Assembly: GCA_900758315.1 (NCBI GenBank)
Contig: CAAERF010000036.1
Span: forward strand, 1-6,227
Direction of reading: 5' to 3'
Length of the DNA: 6,227 nucleotides
Source of the DNA: an uncultured Oscillospiraceae bacterium
GTDB lineage: Bacteria > Bacillota > Clostridia > Oscillospirales > Oscillospiraceae
Shown: piece by piece, positions 5,780-6,227 of the stretch
Numbering within the stretch: position 1 is the stretch's first letter
How the letters are laid out: every line of letters begins with the position of its first letter
Made by a program: the position numbers and the translations under genes
The notes under the pieces: generated by a model
Seen by the model: the letters and a program-made list of their open reading frames with translations, nothing else
What the model was told of the DNA's origin: nothing
Databases searched by the model: none

Positions 5780-6007
5780 ATGGAAAAAGATGCCCTGCTG
5801 AAAATCGTGGAAGAAGTAGAAATGAAGCCCCTCTTCGAGGACGAAGTGACTGGCACCCAACTCGGATGGTACAAAGCAACCGATACCCCCATTTTCGTAC
5901 TGGAAGCCCTTGTCGATCAGAACATCCGCCCGGTCACCCTGGAACGGATGCAGCTGGGCAGTTTCTACCGGTACACCCTGTACTGCCCCCACAGCTGGTT
6001 TAACTGA
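5780..6007 (+). CDS. Small hypothetical protein, 75 residues
   Basis: I do not recognise this protein. It is short, soluble and acidic at its N-terminal end (MEKDALLKIVEEVEMK, then LFEDE). A mixed region follows, including LGWYKATDTPIFVLEALVD (28-46), and it ends in aromatic residues (YRYTLY, CPHSWF). No signal peptide, membrane helix or metal-binding cluster is visible. It is very likely a real gene. It has a near-consensus promoter, AAAGGAG seven bases before the ATG, and a strong terminator 25 bases after the TGA. It stands alone on the plus strand between minus-strand genes, so context gives no clue to its role. Confidence 0.75.
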   Translation: MEKDALLKIVEEVEMKPLFEDEVTGTQLGWYKATDTPIFVLEALVDQNIRPVTLERMQLGSFYRYTLYCPHSWFN

Positions 6008-6031
6008 CCCGTCGTCCCCATCAGAGCGCAG

Positions 6032-6068
6032 AAAAACCGTGTCACCACTCAGGTAACACGGTTTTTTT
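6032..6068. terminator. Bidirectional terminator shared by small gene and tRNA
   Basis: AAAAACCGTGT (6032-6042) pairs perfectly with ACACGGTTTTT (6056-6066). The stem extends inward by three pairs past one C/A mismatch, and T runs on to 6068. On the plus strand it ends the 75-codon gene. On the minus strand its five T end the tRNA transcript, which it abuts. Confidence 0.85.
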
Positions 6069-6069
6069 C

Positions 6070-6145
6070 TGGAGCTACTGGCCGGATTTGAACCGGCGAC
6101 CTGCTGATTACGAATCAGCTGCTCTGCCAGCTGAGCCACAGTAGC
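6070..6145 (-). tRNA. tRNA-Thr, anticodon CGT
   Basis: The minus strand folds into a complete 76-base cloverleaf. The acceptor stem is GCTACTG/CAGTAGC and the D stem GCTC/GAGC. The anticodon stem GCTGA/TCAGC holds the loop TTCGTAA with anticodon CGT (plus-strand 6110-6112). The variable loop has five bases, and the T stem GCCGG/CCGGC holds the loop TTCAAAT. The discriminator is T, and the 3' CCA is encoded (6070-6072). It reads the Thr codon ACG. It stands alone with its own promoter and terminator rather than in a tRNA cluster. Confidence 0.97.
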
Positions 6146-6204
6146 AAAGGGTGAACCCGGCACGGAACGACCGGCTGTGTCCACCGTCCAAATATTGCTT
6201 TATG

Positions 6205-6213
6205 ATTATACCA
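6205..6213 (-). promoter_or_regulatory. Extended -10 box of the tRNA promoter
   Basis: On the minus strand TGG precedes a perfect TATAAT (6205-6210), an extended -10. With a 17-base spacer the -35 would fall just outside the window. Transcription would start near 6198 and leave a leader of about 50 bases to be trimmed from the tRNA. No further gene is seen in 6146-6227. Confidence 0.65.
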
Positions 6214-6227
6214 CAAACGCCGTAAAA

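Noticed and set aside
5633..6184. 183-codon minus-strand frame across the tRNA and the 75-codon gene
   Set aside because: It contains the well-known spurious translation of a tRNA (AEQLIRNQQVAGSNPAS type) and runs antisense through a gene with its own promoter and ribosome site.

Overview
The window is 6.2 kb of GC-rich, compactly arranged bacterial chromosome. Sigma-70-type promoters, strong AGGAGG-type ribosome sites, a lipoprotein signal and a DUF1576 membrane protein all point to a Gram-positive Clostridia-type Firmicute, most likely an Oscillospiraceae/Ruminococcaceae gut commensal. The taxonomic call is inference from gene families and style, not from a marker gene.

Layout from left to right. 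Positions 1-220 carry no gene. They hold a perfect bidirectional terminator (58-88), a stretch with competing hairpins (97-162), and a plus-strand terminator (181-212). Four large genes then lie on the minus strand: a family 2 glycosyltransferase (221-1243), an amino-acid-type ABC substrate-binding lipoprotein with its own terminator (1449-2255), a DUF1576 polytopic membrane protein (2339-3745), and a MATE-family multidrug/cation antiporter (3742-5097). MATE and DUF1576 overlap by an ATGA and are surely one transcriptional and translational unit. The binding protein may be read from that unit or from a weak promoter of its own. The glycosyltransferase has a separate promoter.

The right-hand kilobase holds two short genes read divergently from good promoters: an 84-codon minus-strand gene with a faint DUF5348-like look, and a 75-codon plus-strand gene of unknown function. 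The 350-base gap between them is noticeably more AT-rich. It contains both promoters, a perfect 6-3-6 palindrome, and an open minus-strand frame that may be a decayed fragment of a GHKL histidine kinase. A shared terminator (6032-6068) then separates the plus-strand gene from a tRNA-Thr(CGT) on the minus strand, whose -10 box lies at the right edge.

Most of the window is ordinary accessory or core content: transport, efflux, glycosylation and a tRNA. No mobile element, CRISPR array or defence system is visible. The best candidates for something undescribed are the MATE-coupled DUF1576 protein, the two small divergently transcribed genes, the competing hairpins at 97-162, and the possible kinase remnant.
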